This document shows positions 1 to 10,829 of a DNA stretch of 64,000 bases, one piece after another. Made by a program: the position numbers and the translations under genes. This stretch comes from Bisporella sp. PMI_857 (lineage: Eukaryota; Ascomycota; Leotiomycetes; Helotiales; Helotiaceae), in NCBI GenBank assembly GCA_021307315.1, contig JAJSPD010000100.1, positions 80,952-144,951 on the forward strand. Reading direction: 5' to 3'. A model generated the notes under the pieces. It ran no database searches, was not told the DNA's origin, and was given only the letters and a program-made list of their open reading frames with translations. Numbering within the stretch: the first letter of the stretch is position 1; each line of letters opens with the position of its first letter.

Positions 1-231
1 TGATGGGATTCCTACTGATATTTTAGCCATGAAGAAATGGCCATCTGCGCAGACTGACATAAGTGAAAGAGGACTAGGAAAGTTCTGCGAAACGGAAGCG
101 GACTTGTTGATGCCATTTGAAATTTAGCGTGGCTCGGCCCATCATTTTTAACAAGCAAGCTTGCCTGAGGCTTCAAGCCTGGAAAGTTTGGCCCCGCTAC
201 AGTATTTCGGGTGGGGATGAAGACCAGAGTT

Positions 232-833
232 ACTTCGTACATGCCACAATATTCCAGCTTTTTCCGTCGGTGCACGCTTAGGCTTGGCACTGGTACTTTA
301 AAGAATTTGTTAGTATTTTGCATAGATTTTTGGCATTATGAACATTGCAATATGCCCAGTATTATTTTATTTAGTACAGGCGATTATTAAAGCATCAGTA
401 CCTTATATATTCTCTAGTTTGTTGAGGGCTTGCAAAGAACTTTCGGCGTGACGCACGGACGTAAAAGGCTGAAATATTACAACATGTACGAAGCAGAATT
501 AAACATCAAAATTAAGCGGGAATGATCGGGGTCCCAATGCGTTGACACTCCGGCGTCGGGGGAACCACTACTTCGTACGTGTTGTAATATTTCAGTCTTT
601 TACGTCCGAGCGTCACGCCGAAAGTTCTTTGCAAGCCCTCAACAAACTAGAGAATATATAAGGTACTGGTGCTTTAATAAATCACCTGTACTAAATAAAA
701 TAGTACTGGGCGTATTTCAATGTTTATCATGCCAAAAATCTATGCAAAATACTAACAAATTCTTAAAAGTACCAGTGCCAAGCCTAAGCGTGCACCGACG
801 GAAAAAGCTGGAATATTGCGGCATGTACGAAGT
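232..833. repeat. Nested imperfect inverted repeat (foldback element)
   Basis: The left arm (232-493) and right arm (570-833) are reverse complements with scattered mismatches around a spacer of about 75 bp. The outer ends read ACTTCGTACATG... and the inner ends read CTTCGTACGTGTTG...; outer and inner ends also resemble one another. The structure could be two diverged copies of one terminal-repeat element, or a foldback MITE with duplicated ends. It has no coding capacity, and ORFs in it are by-products of the palindrome. Positions 1-231 show nothing recognisable. Confidence 0.7.
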
Positions 834-1097
834 ACGTTTACCACCCATGGTAGGTTTATAATTTGGGTCCTGGGTTGTGCTCGCCGAGCAACAATTCGTG
901 GCCAGTTTGTCAATTCATCGGATTTGGGACCTAAGGTTACAAAAAGTGGATCTTGCATCTTGGTCACTACGCTAAAACGCCAGCCTTGTAGCAACCCTGT
1001 CTTCCAGAAGATTTCCTCAAGCTCAACCTACGTAACCAAAGTGGCTCTTCAGACAGACACCGCATTATTTATGATATGAAAGATCTATCTTCCTGAT

Positions 1098-3261
1098 ATG
1101 GCTGTTACAATGTCATACTCAAAAGATGGCAGGGTGGTTGGCGCCCCTGCTCGGGAGAAACTGAAAACTTCGGATCTACCTCTTGCTTCCGCAACGCGCT
1201 CTACGATTGATGGCCTGCAACGGACATTTAAGAAGAAGGGTGGTTATGACTCTCTACGCCAACAGGTGTGGCAGGAGTTGAAACGCAGCGTAAGTATTCC
1301 TTGTTGTCTGGTCATGGTGGATTTGACGCATAGCCTAGGAATTCGCAGCAAGCTTCACGAACGCACTGTCGCGAATTGCTGAAGAAGAATTGGAAAAGAA
1401 CCCCAGGCAATTACTTACACTCGATCGGGGTAAAGCGACACTGCCAATGGAGGGTGCGCTGGAACGTTCGTCGGTTTATTCGGATGCAGAGGCGCAGCTA
1501 GACCAAATACTCAGCGAACACATACCGTCTATCGAGGCAGCGGTTCGGAAGCACAGAGCTGATGAGATAGGCCGCGAAGCTGCAGAATCTGAGCAAGCCA
1601 AAGGCAGCAAGACCGATGAGCAATATGCGGAGGTGTACGCAAGAAAGAGAGACGCTCGAGAAAAGCTCAGAATAGAGGAACGGGCTAAGGCGCAGGAACT
1701 TATTGACGAGAAAAGACGCGCCGACAAGGCAAAGAGACGAGAGGAAGAGAAGCGAATTGAAGAGCAGCAAGAGAGGAGAAAGGAGGAGAAAGAGGCAAGA
1801 AAACGAGAAGAAGCCGAAGAAAGAGAAAGGCGATACAAGGAAATAAAAGACAAGCAAGATCTTGAGCGTGGACGAGATTGTAATAGAGACAGGGATAGGA
1901 GAGATCGAGGGAGAGGTAGGGAGGGAGAAGGCTTCAGCCACAGAGACAGAGACAATCGCGAAGATGATCAACATAGCAGCTGTGACGACGAACCCCGACT
2001 TGAAAGCTCAAGCGATTCTCGCGACAAATCGGATCTCAAGTCAGCATTGTCGAAGGAAGAAAGCGACCGCCTAGAGCAAGAAGCCTTAAATAATCTTTTA
2101 GACGAAGGCAAACGAGTAGCTGAAATGTCATCAAGACAGCAATTGGGCTTTTCTATTGACCGCTCTCTTGCACCACCTCCACGAAAGACTGTTCCAGCCT
2201 CTGCAATTATACCCAAAGTCTCTGTTGTCGACTCAGCCGAGTCTAAGAGTGCCTCCTTCCAGATGCCATACTCATCCTCTAGACATTTCGATAATAGGGA
2301 TAGGCGGAGTAGTTACAGAAGTCCTAGTTATGACCGGCCGTCAGCACTTAGATCAAGCAGAAGTCCCAGTCATTACCATCGAGCTGTAGATTCCGATGAT
2401 AGGAGAGATAGTCGGGACCGAAGGCGGCATGATAGTCGGGAGAGAGATTATCGACGGCGGAGGTCAAGTAAAGAGAGAGAGGAACGTCGTCGTACACGAT
2501 CTCCTTCTCGTGATCGACGAAAGTCCTACCGATCCCGCAGCCCAGATCGACGTAGCCGTAATGCGCTTCCTCTACCTCGAGACTCAAGACCGATTGAACA
2601 ATTCACACAATCTGAGACAGAAATGAGAGCGGAAGAAGCCAGGGCTTATCTCGCTCCAATGAAAGAGGGCCAGGAGAAGGGCATACAACCTCCCGGATAT
2701 TTTAATCGGAGATCTAAGGTTTCCTCAACGCCACAGCATCGGGACGACAGAGTGGACAGTCCTATTTCGTCAAGGAACAGAGATCATTCGTATGATCGAG
2801 ATAGGGCCAGGGATCGTTCTTCTCGCAGGGATCGTAGTCCGCCGCTCCGGATCAGATCTACTAGTCCGGTCAATATTGATAGATATGTGCCTGGAGCTAA
2901 GAGGAGTACGAAGAGAGACAGGAGCAGAGACAGGAGCAGAGATAGAGAGAGTCGGCGCGATAGAGACAAGGATCGAGATAGCCGGCGGTCACGGGACGAT
3001 GATAAACACCGGAGGAGAAGCCGTTCTCGAAGTCGCAGAAGGGACGGAAAGGACGATCGTAGCCGCAGCCGCAGCCCGTACGACAAATATAAGGATTCTA
3101 GAAGAGATAGACATCGAAGCCGGGATAGGTCTAGGGGCAGGGATAAGGATAGAGATAGGGGCAGGCAACGTGAGAAAAGCAAAGACTGTGACCACGACCA
3201 CGATCATCGAGAGAGGAGAAGCAGGAACAGAGAAAGTCGGAGAGATTCTAGGCGAGACTAG
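1098..3261 (+). CDS. shg1: COMPASS component Shg1 / BOD1-domain protein with RS-rich tail
   Basis: Two exons: 1098-1289 and 1339-3261, with a 49-nt intron (GTAAGT...CCTAG). Splicing is phase 0 and joins a Shg1-type domain (about residues 18-120) that contains FKKKGGYDSLR, then an EEELEKNP block, then DRGKATLPMEGAL. In this family Shg1 is a small subunit of the Set1/COMPASS histone H3K4 methyltransferase. A long charged coiled coil (about residues 120-260) follows, then an Arg/Ser/Asp-rich tail to the C terminus (about 700 aa in all), longer than yeast Shg1 but usual for filamentous fungi. An in-frame TGA directly precedes the ATG at 1098, so this start is favoured unless there is an upstream exon. 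The arginine-rich tail generates many spurious ORFs on both strands. Confidence 0.85.
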
Positions 3262-3459
3262 ACTTCTGGTGTAGCCAACATCCCTGCGAGGCGAAAGCTA
3301 CATAGCAGATCATAAACTTAGGAATTTCTCAACATTAATTGATAATTTGTATATCGAAAGCTTGATTTATTGTAGCGCAAGGGTTGTGCTTTGGTTTAGA
3401 ATAAAATTTCATCGATAAATCTTACCGTGGCTTATTTGACCAATTTCGAACTGAATTTT

Positions 3460-3800
3460 TGTTACGCGCAGGTAACAGACTTACTTCGTATGTCTTGGGG
3501 GCCTGAGGCAGGCTCGGTAAGTTCACTTGGTAAGTTCGCTTACACAGAGAACTCCTGGGGTAATGGACACGTGATGGATCATGCTTATGCAAATGATCCC
3601 ACCCACGAAGGTTCTATATAAGTAGATAGGGGTCTCTTTAGGTAGGAGCTTCGTGCTCAACTTCAAATAGCATTCTCATACTTAGTTATTGGGATCTATT
3701 CTCTGTATATGTGATATACCTACTTCTTCCCAGACCTACAACCCACGGACTAGATCTTCTATTCCTATATTACTCTCGGAGTAGTACAGGAGCCGTAACA
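3460..3800. mobile_element. Solo LTR of an LTR retrotransposon
   Basis: The segment begins TGTTACG and ends CGTAACA, a 7-bp terminal inverted repeat. It is flanked by an exact 5-bp target duplication ATTTT (3455-3459 and 3801-3805). A TATA-like TCTATATAAG lies at about 3612. No internal retroelement genes are present, so this is the product of LTR-LTR recombination. Family (copia or gypsy) cannot be told from the LTR alone. Confidence 0.85.
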
Positions 3801-4021
3801 ATTTTCTGCATTACTATTGGACGCGTTCGTTGATTTTCTACTGCTTGGTAAATAGTTTCACCTCCGGTTTAAGACAAGATAAAAGCATTTGAATCGGTTA
3901 CATTTTCAAGTTCTGTTCTCGGCTAATGTTGGCGGATGTGTAAAAATCGTCAGCCATAATGCGGAGCCCTGGCTATTTTGGCCCGAGTGTCATCCATTTT
4001 CCAGTAACAAGCTTGCGAATT

Positions 4022-4334
4022 TGGCAACAGTAGCCGAGCATCTGTCTGCCTTTTTCCACCACATTATTGACTAAAATGCCGGGAAAAGCACTTTCGCTGA
4101 AAATTGGTCAAGGGAACTTGCATTGCGCATGGCTTAGGACAAAATGAGACTATAAACCGCGACGTACCAAAAGAATAGTAAAAGCAGTTGCCAAGGAATT
4201 ACCGTTTGATCACGATTAATTGAGCCAACGTATAAGTTTCTGACGACGACATACATACTGATCAGAGAATGAGATCTGAACTTCAAGATTTCAAGCTTAG
4301 AAAAGAGCAGAATTATCCATAGTTGAGAATTTTG
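4022..4334 (+). repeat. Dispersed repeat family R1, copy A
   Basis: Clearly similar along its length to 23902-24230 in the same orientation. It starts with GGCAACAGTAGCCGAGCA and includes TTTGATCACGATTAATTGAGC and GACGACGACATA blocks. No protein is conserved between the copies. The flanks 3806-4021 and 4335-4640 hold no recognisable gene. Confidence 0.7.
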
Positions 4335-4631
4335 CAGTTAAACTAAGTTATGGTGTCATTGAACAGGATCTAATCTAGGTCGTTCCGGGGGGGTGATCTG
4401 AAGGTAGCCTCACCTTTTCTGAGTAGCACTTCTCTACTACGTACACACATATCTTTGCCCACATACCGTGTTTGGTGCATTCGATATCTGTTTGGCTTCT
4501 TTTTCACACATGTCATGTATCCGCGATGGATTAGGTTGCAATTTTGGCTCCTGTAGGAGGACCATTCGGGCAGATTGAGGCCGGATATGGTTCCATACCG
4601 GCGCGTGAAACAGCATTAATGAAATTGGTCT

Positions 4632-4720
4632 TGCCATAATTCAGTGATGACAATGGTATCCAATCCAGTTGTGACTCAAGAAATGTCATCTTCCTTCCCA
4701 TCCCATAGCGCCGGTGGCCT
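4632..4720 (+). repeat. Dispersed repeat family R2, copy A
   Basis: Similar to 13701-13785 in the same orientation. Shared blocks include TTGCCATA, CAGTGATGACAATGG and a CCCATC...AGCGCCG segment. Both copies are degenerate and non-coding. Confidence 0.45.
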
Positions 4721-4827
4721 AGAGCATGGGTTAGGGTTAAAATCGTCACTCGTCTCCACTTTTTCCTTGTGGTCAGCACGAACGCTGACGCGCGGGCACC
4801 TTGAAAATTTCGTGTGCACCAGTAAAT

Positions 4828-4922
4828 GCAGGTCATCAAGTGTGGATCTAAACAAAGCAGGTCATCGAGTGTGGATCTAGACAGGGCAGGTCATCAAGTG
4901 TGGATCCGGACAAAGCAGGTAG
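4828..4922 (+). repeat. 29-bp tandem repeat, 3.3 copies
   Basis: Units start at 4828, 4857 and 4886, each GCAGGTCATCAAGTGTGGAT followed by a variable 9-bp end; a partial fourth unit starts at 4915. ORFs through it are repeat by-products. 4923-5212 is AT-rich with nothing else recognised. Confidence 0.85.
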
Positions 4923-5212
4923 TCTGCCCCACCAAAATCAATAACATTATCAGCAATCAATTGAATTTAAAAAAGAAGAGACATGGCCTGCCTATGCAAT
5001 GTATTAACTTATAGATTCCTCCCTAGTTGAAGACTTCAACGTGAACGCTTTCATCTCAACCGATTAGTAAACGAAATAAGAGTTTAATGTTCCTTGGTGG
5101 CTAGTTAGTTGTAAGGAAATAATAATTTGAAGAAATATTCTGATTGGCTAAATCCCTCACTTAAGTGAGATCTTACCGCTCCGGCGGTTAAAGGGATAAT
5201 TCCCCTACTGTA

Positions 5213-5647
5213 CAAGGGGGTATCATGAACGGGCTGCGCCCCCCCTGGTCAGAACATCAAATATCAGTAAAAATCACATCAAGACGCAATGCAAATGCCT
5301 TCATTTTCTTAGTATTTGCGTCTAAAGTAAATGTAAACAATATGTAATTGATTTTACTATATTTTATGCTTCTCTTTAGCATTATAATGGTCTGAATTCT
5401 TTGTGGCTAGTGAGAACCATTCTAGAGAGTAAGAGTTTTAACGCGTTCTCTTTTGCTAATCGCTAGCCAGGAAAGTGATTCGAATCGCGAAAAGACTTGC
5501 AATTATAGTATTTACCAGGCATATTGTGCTTTGGACACAATTACTAAGAAAATGGTAGCATTTTCGTTGCGTCTTGATGTGATTTTTACAGATATTTGAT
5601 GTTCTGACCAGGGGGGGGGGGCGCAGCCCGTTCATGTTACCCCCTTG
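5213..5647. mobile_element. MITE with long terminal inverted repeats, TA target site
   Basis: A 435-bp non-coding element. It starts CAAGGGGGTATCATGAACGG and ends with the near-exact reverse complement. The arms stay similar for about 120 bp, including a poly-C/poly-G run and TGGTCAGAACATCAAATATC. TA flanks both ends (5211-5212, 5648-5649), suggesting Tc1/mariner-type mobilisation. The segment 5650-5972 has no recognisable feature. Confidence 0.8.
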
Positions 5648-5972
5648 TAGAGACGGCAAGCGAGCAGATGGAGAAAACAATATTCAAGGGTGTGGTGGAG
5701 CGGGGAGCAATAGGGACGATGATTCCGCGCAGTTTTATTTGGGCACCCGGGCGCCCATGTATCAGTAGCCCCTGACACCCAACCACACCCACGATGTCGT
5801 CGGGAAATCACATGATTACGTGCATCGAGGCTTGGCAGAGCCTTGCTACTCTGCCGCCTAGCGTCCCCCACCCTAAAAACCCGTCAGCATAACTCTAGCT
5901 GACGCGAAAGTTAAACCCTTACACTTCGTTTCAGGGCATTCAAACATTCTTCACAGTACTGCAACCTCGGAG

Positions 5973-6740
5973 ATGCCTGTGAACCAAACATCTTTGTCGA
6001 GTGGTGGAATCTGCGAATCTGCTGGATCGATGACTGAGCACACCCAGTTATATAATCCATTTGGGGATGGACTATCGACCTCCGATGACCTCAGCACTGG
6101 TGATGGAGTACAGACATCAGTAGATGCCAGATACAACTCTAAACTACGACGACGAAAGGTCGAAAAAAATGGGTTTCTAGGCTCTGTTGAACGTCCTATG
6201 AAGCGGCTCAAATCTACACGGGTGATCGAGATGGAATTACCTCATAAGTTGTTCTGGAATCCCAGGGACCCGTCAACACATCATGACAACTATCTACCTA
6301 TATCATCGTCGATATTTAAATTATGTGAAAACTACGCGTTCCAGCATGAGGAGCAGTTTGCGCATGGAAATAAAATTTTCGATTTCATGACGGAAATATT
6401 TACAGCGAAACGTAACTGGCAAAAGCTTGTCGTGCAGCGTTCAGCGCGCCATGCATTACGCAAGAGCTTTCTCACATACCTTACTCGCAGGCTAGAGAAG
6501 AACCCGGGTACACAAGTAAACCACAACCTGGAAGTCCCGGAGCCATGCAACGTGGAATCGTGGTGGGCGGCGCCGACAGTCACTATAGAGAATAACCGGG
6601 AAGCGGCTGAAGAACGATACAATCAGACCACGGTTACGCCAGAGCATCCGCTAGCAGTCTACACTAATGGGAGTGGAATTAATAAGAAGGTGGGAGCTGC
6701 CGCGGCAGCACTAGCTACCAGCACATACACCTCTGTCTAA
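5973..6740 (+). pseudogene. Chimeric ORF: unknown N-terminal part joined to LINE RNase H fragment
   Basis: A 255-codon ORF starting at an ATG. The first roughly 150 residues match nothing I recognise and include a basic KLRRRKVEK stretch. From about residue 160 the sequence resembles the RT-RNase H linker and RNase H start of Tad-like LINE ORF2 proteins: ALRKSFLTYLTRRLEKN, a WWAAP motif, then AVYTNGSGI, where the catalytic Asp of the usual YTDGS motif has become Asn. The ORF stops soon after, and LINE homology continues in another frame to the MITE at 6791. It is probably a decayed retroelement joined by chance to upstream sequence. Confidence 0.5.
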
Positions 6741-7990
6741 CACTATCTACGCTGCCAAATTAGTGGGCATCTTGTCCTAGAGCAATAATACAGTCGAAAC
6801 TGTATATATGAAAACTCCTTATATGAAAAACCTCTAGATATGGGAATGAAGGCCTGGAACGGTCGATTTTATAGTGGGTAGATGGGAAAACCTCTTTAAA
6901 AGCATATGGGAATGAGATACAAGCTTTTTTGGTGCATTCCCATATAAGAATGTGGTGGGGCCTAAGTTCCTGTTCCCAGATTAGTTATTATATGATTGTC
7001 AACACCCCTTAATTGGACCAAATACCTTTGTTTTGACCTTTCTAAGCTTCATTATACCTTGTCGACGAGCTAGAGAACCAATTATCCCAGGTGTACCAAT
7101 CGCAGCACAGCCTAGAAGTCGAAGGCGTCGTAATCCTACAAATGAAGAGAAATATGGCCTTCGATATCTACGGAACTCTGAATTGCAAGGCCGCAGACGG
7201 TTTTGGTGTATATACCACTAGAAAATGCTTCTAGAATGCAATATAATCTTGCTTACATAAGACTTCTTTACATGAGAAACCCCTATATATGGGAATCAGG
7301 ATTTGGAACCAAGCGTTCCCATATAAACAGTTTCGACTGTAAGAGGAGCTTGCTTCCTGTATGTAGAAAACTTCAGAGATCAATCAATCGTTCATTGCAT
7401 TACTTTGTGAACTTCCTGAATGGATAAGAAACCACAGGCTGGATGCAGATCCGGAGCTAAAGACTCCCAGACCAAACTATCTTAAACACCTGGGTGCGGC
7501 AGCAGAGGCATTTCTGAATCGGCAACTAAAAGTCAGCGGGAGCAGCACGAGTGGGAACAAGGCACACCGGTCAAACGACCCTCGCGCTCACCGAGAGCTC
7601 AACAGGAAAGATCGGGTTAAAGCAATTCCTCTTGAAGTGGAAAGCACCCGAAGTGACAAGCCCCCAATGCGATTGTGAACAAGGCAACCAGACAACTCGA
7701 CATGTCGTTCTAGCATGTCCCATGTTTAAAGATCTCAGGACGGAGATATGGGGAGCGGGAAGGACGAGAGAGGGAGGATGGACCTGAGGGATATTTTGAA
7801 TACGCCAAAGTTAGCCAAGGAAAGCAGCAGGTTTCATGATCAGAAAGAGACACCTCAGGCAATTTAGAGCTGTACTAGAAGAGGCATCTTACAGGCGAAG
7901 CACTGAGTTATTTGGGCATCAAGGTACAAATAGGTGTCTGGAGAACCTGGTCATGGATTCTTACCACTCTGGGCAACCTCCCTTGTTGTA
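6490..7990 (+). mobile_element. Decayed LINE 3' fragment (RNase H to C-terminal zinc motif)
   Basis: LINE similarity begins inside the chimeric ORF at about 6490. It runs through an NTIYAAKLVGIL block near 6740-6775, is interrupted by the MITE at 6791-7339, and resumes at about 7342. A C-terminal zinc-binding segment (CDCEQGNQTTRHVVLACP) lies at about 7666-7720. The usual DLRDILNTPKLA tail follows in another frame at about 7780. Several frameshifts and stops separate the blocks, so the copy is dead. Confidence 0.7.
6791..7339. mobile_element. 549-bp non-autonomous pogo/mariner-like element nested in LINE
   Basis: The ends are CAGTCGAAACTG and its exact reverse complement CAGTTTCGACTG. A TA dinucleotide flanks each end (6789-6790 and 7340-7341), the Tc1/mariner/pogo signature. 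Subterminal sequence is rich in CATATATGGGAAT-type repeats in both orientations. A 62-codon ORF inside (7033-7221) has no recognisable domain. Confidence 0.8.
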
Positions 7991-9625
7991 CATAAGTTAG
8001 ACTAGAACACCGTCTGCATAGCCACGACAGAGCGGCTAGGTCGGACGTTAAATTGAACTCAAGTCAAGTATCCGTTGCGCTGGTGTTTGACAAACGCTGA
8101 CATCAATAAAGGAGTAAGATTCGGCACCCTCGCGCCGGCCAGTGTAGCCAGTAGTGTGTACGCCGTAATTACTGCAGTAATTTCACACCTGAGTACGCAC
8201 TGCAGTATAACCTCCTCCGAAGAATACGTACTAAATAGCACTGCAGTAATATAATGTCCGTCCCTGGGTGGCGAGACGCCCTCCGTGACGAGACAAACCG
8301 GAGGTACTTTGACTTCAAGCGACTCACACTCCACGAACACTCCGATATTCCTCATGGTTCTTTGGCGATTATGTGCTGTGACTACTCCTATACCCTGGGG
8401 TACCTCCCAACTCGAAAATTACATTCGCGTCGTCGTCTCCCTGACCGCTTTTGCAGAAAGCATCCTTTTATAACGTCACATGAATGTTCCACCAGAGCAC
8501 CACTATCAAGGCTGTTCCACTGTCGAAACTCATAAAAGACTTTCATCTGACCAGAAAAGTCCGATAATAACTCTGGAAGGCATCAGCAGCTCTGTGGCCG
8601 CCGTAGCGAACTGATTCATGCAACGTTGCCACCCGGATCGGTACTCCAATCAAAGAGATCAACGATCGTGGTTAGGGCAAAACACCTCGCATGTCTCACA
8701 TAATTATTACGGCGTAATTTACAGAATACCAAACATGTTGCCTTCTCCTGTGGCTGTCACTTTGTAGCTGTGCCAGCCTTCACGGTCGGGCCTTGATTGA
8801 TGGCAAGAGATTTCGTTGTCGACAAAGCATGACAAGACGCAACGACAGCAGGGACGACGATGGCGGGTGCCATTGATCCTTGCGGCTGCAGTCCTCCGAT
8901 TGTGTGTTCCGTGCGGCTGCTCCGGAGCTCAAGCGACGAGACTCGAGAGTCACGGACGCCGGAGCAACTTTTGTTTTCAAACGCATGCGGCTACTACTTT
9001 AAACGATGAGACCAGGACTTGTTTTCCAAGTGGCATCAATATACTTTCATTTTTCCATATCTGTTTGATGTCGGGTTGATTGCAGATAGGCAGATGCGCT
9101 GTTTGAGTGCCAGGCGCACCTAAATCACAGTTTGCACATTCGCATCATGGAGAATTGCCTACATTCGTATTCATTGAATGCGATCACAAACAGCATATGA
9201 TGTAGGTTAGCGGACTTTTTAAATATGACCGCTCAAGACTAGCTCCGTATCTACGAACTTGTTGCAATGAGCGCGACAAGCCATGGGGACGCGTCAGGAC
9301 TCTGTCTCGACAGAGTTTAACTCAATACCAGACGTGAATAATTACGTTGATAACGGACTGTCTTGTCTCTGGAGATTGAAAAACTCCTTCTGATTGGCTG
9401 AAGGCACTGTTTATTTAAGCGAATCCCGCCGCACTGGCGGAACGCGCCAAGCAAACGCGTGCCCTCAACTTGATTTGATTGATGTACCACAACCTCAAAT
9501 ATTTTATGCTACATCATTTAGAAGCACATTGCCTCATCTAATGCTCATAGGACCTTCCTTGACCTTTTAAGGTGCCTAGGTTTTGTGTTAGCCACTGAGT
9601 TGATAACACATTCACATACCTAAGA
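7991..9625. other. Intergenic region, no gene recognised
   Basis: Only short unsupported ORFs occur here. Between about 8155 and 8260 there are several CTGCAGTAAT/ATTACTGCAG short palindromic motifs. The rest is unique-looking sequence without domains, RNA genes or clear repeats. Confidence 0.5.
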
Positions 9626-10807
9626 TGTCACCCGATCTAGGTTAGTGGTTGCATCTAACAGACCCCATTACTACAATCTTTCCATTGCTAACCTGCAATT
9701 CCAGGAACTTTTGCTCTGCTCCCACGTGAGATCCGAGACCGTATATACTCCTATGTTCTCAGCTTCGACACAACTCCCAAATGCCACTGCGAGGTCCACG
9801 GTACCCACAATGATCATGAACACCCCACAGCTATCCTCCTCACCTGCCGCCGCATCTGCTCCGAAGCACTTCCTTGTCTATACCAAAGCAATGATTTTGG
9901 CATATGGATCGATTATGATGAGGCCCATCTCTGTTGCAACAAGAGTATTATGCAGAAACTAGGGTACAAATTGACATTTGGGTTGATGCCGAAAGGACCA
10001 CGGATGCCACAGCATTTTGATATTCCGCAGGGCATGATTAAGCATTTACAAAGTCTCTCCTTGTATGTGGGAACCATTGGCGGTATTACGGAGTATGATA
10101 TCGTGCCTACGAAGCGACAGACTATCTTTGGACCGGAACGCCCGTCTTATATTCCACTACTCAAGGCTGTTAATCAGGCTTGTCAGCTTTTGGAAGGATG
10201 TCTAAGTATACATAAGCTCAAGGTAGTCGTAGCAGCTATGAGCAAGAATCCAGGCAGCATTGAGATGGTTATGGATCCTATCGGAAAATTAAGGGGAGTT
10301 AAGAGATGTGTTATTTGTATCTACTCGATGCAGCCGGACCAGTGGCTAAATTGGGAGCTAAAGAAGAGCTACCGAATGTACATGGCTCGAATCATGGGAA
10401 TGCCTAAAGGCGCCATAGCCACATCCTACATTCCTGATGAGAACAATGGCCAAGCCGAGAAAGGCATCTTTGATTTGGTAGGATGTCGGGGCATCCCAGG
10501 AATTGGCAACGCGGACAGGATCGCGGATAGCAGCGACTATGATAGTGATTTGGATGATGTCTTTTATGGCGATGATCATGATGAGTTTGAAGAATTCTTG
10601 GAATCAATGGTGCCTGGGTACTATGATGATGATTTTGAAGACATGATGAGCGAGGATGAGAATGATGAGGAAAATGGGTTTGAGGACGAGGAGAATGGGT
10701 TTGAGGATGAGGAGAATTGGTTTGAGGAGGAGGACACTGTGGAGGAGGATGAATTCGAGGGGAGTGATGATGGACTAATGCCGGATTTGGTGGATGATGT
10801 TGACTAA
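9626..10807 (+). CDS. 2EXR/F-box-like fungal protein with acidic C terminus
   Basis: Two exons, 9626-9641 and 9705-10807, with a 63-nt intron (GTTAGT, branch GCTAAC, TTCCAG). Splicing gives 372 aa opening MSPDLG, then FALLPREIRDRIYSYVL (about 7-23) and AILLTCRRICSEALPCLYQ (about 44-62). This pair of motifs is typical of the large fungal 2EXR/DUF7730-type families, which resemble F-box proteins and have no established biochemical role. The central part is unrecognised. Residues from about 285 are highly acidic, with tandem ENGFEDE-like heptads. The tiny first exon explains why the reading frame appears to start late. It is one of the few intact non-transposon genes in this part of the window. 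Confidence 0.7.
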
Positions 10808-10829
10808 GTACTCTCCTCCGACTTATTAA

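Noticed and set aside
1476..3207. Multiple overlapping ORFs on both strands over the Shg1 gene
   Set aside because: Produced by Arg/Asp/Ser-rich codon bias of the RS tail.
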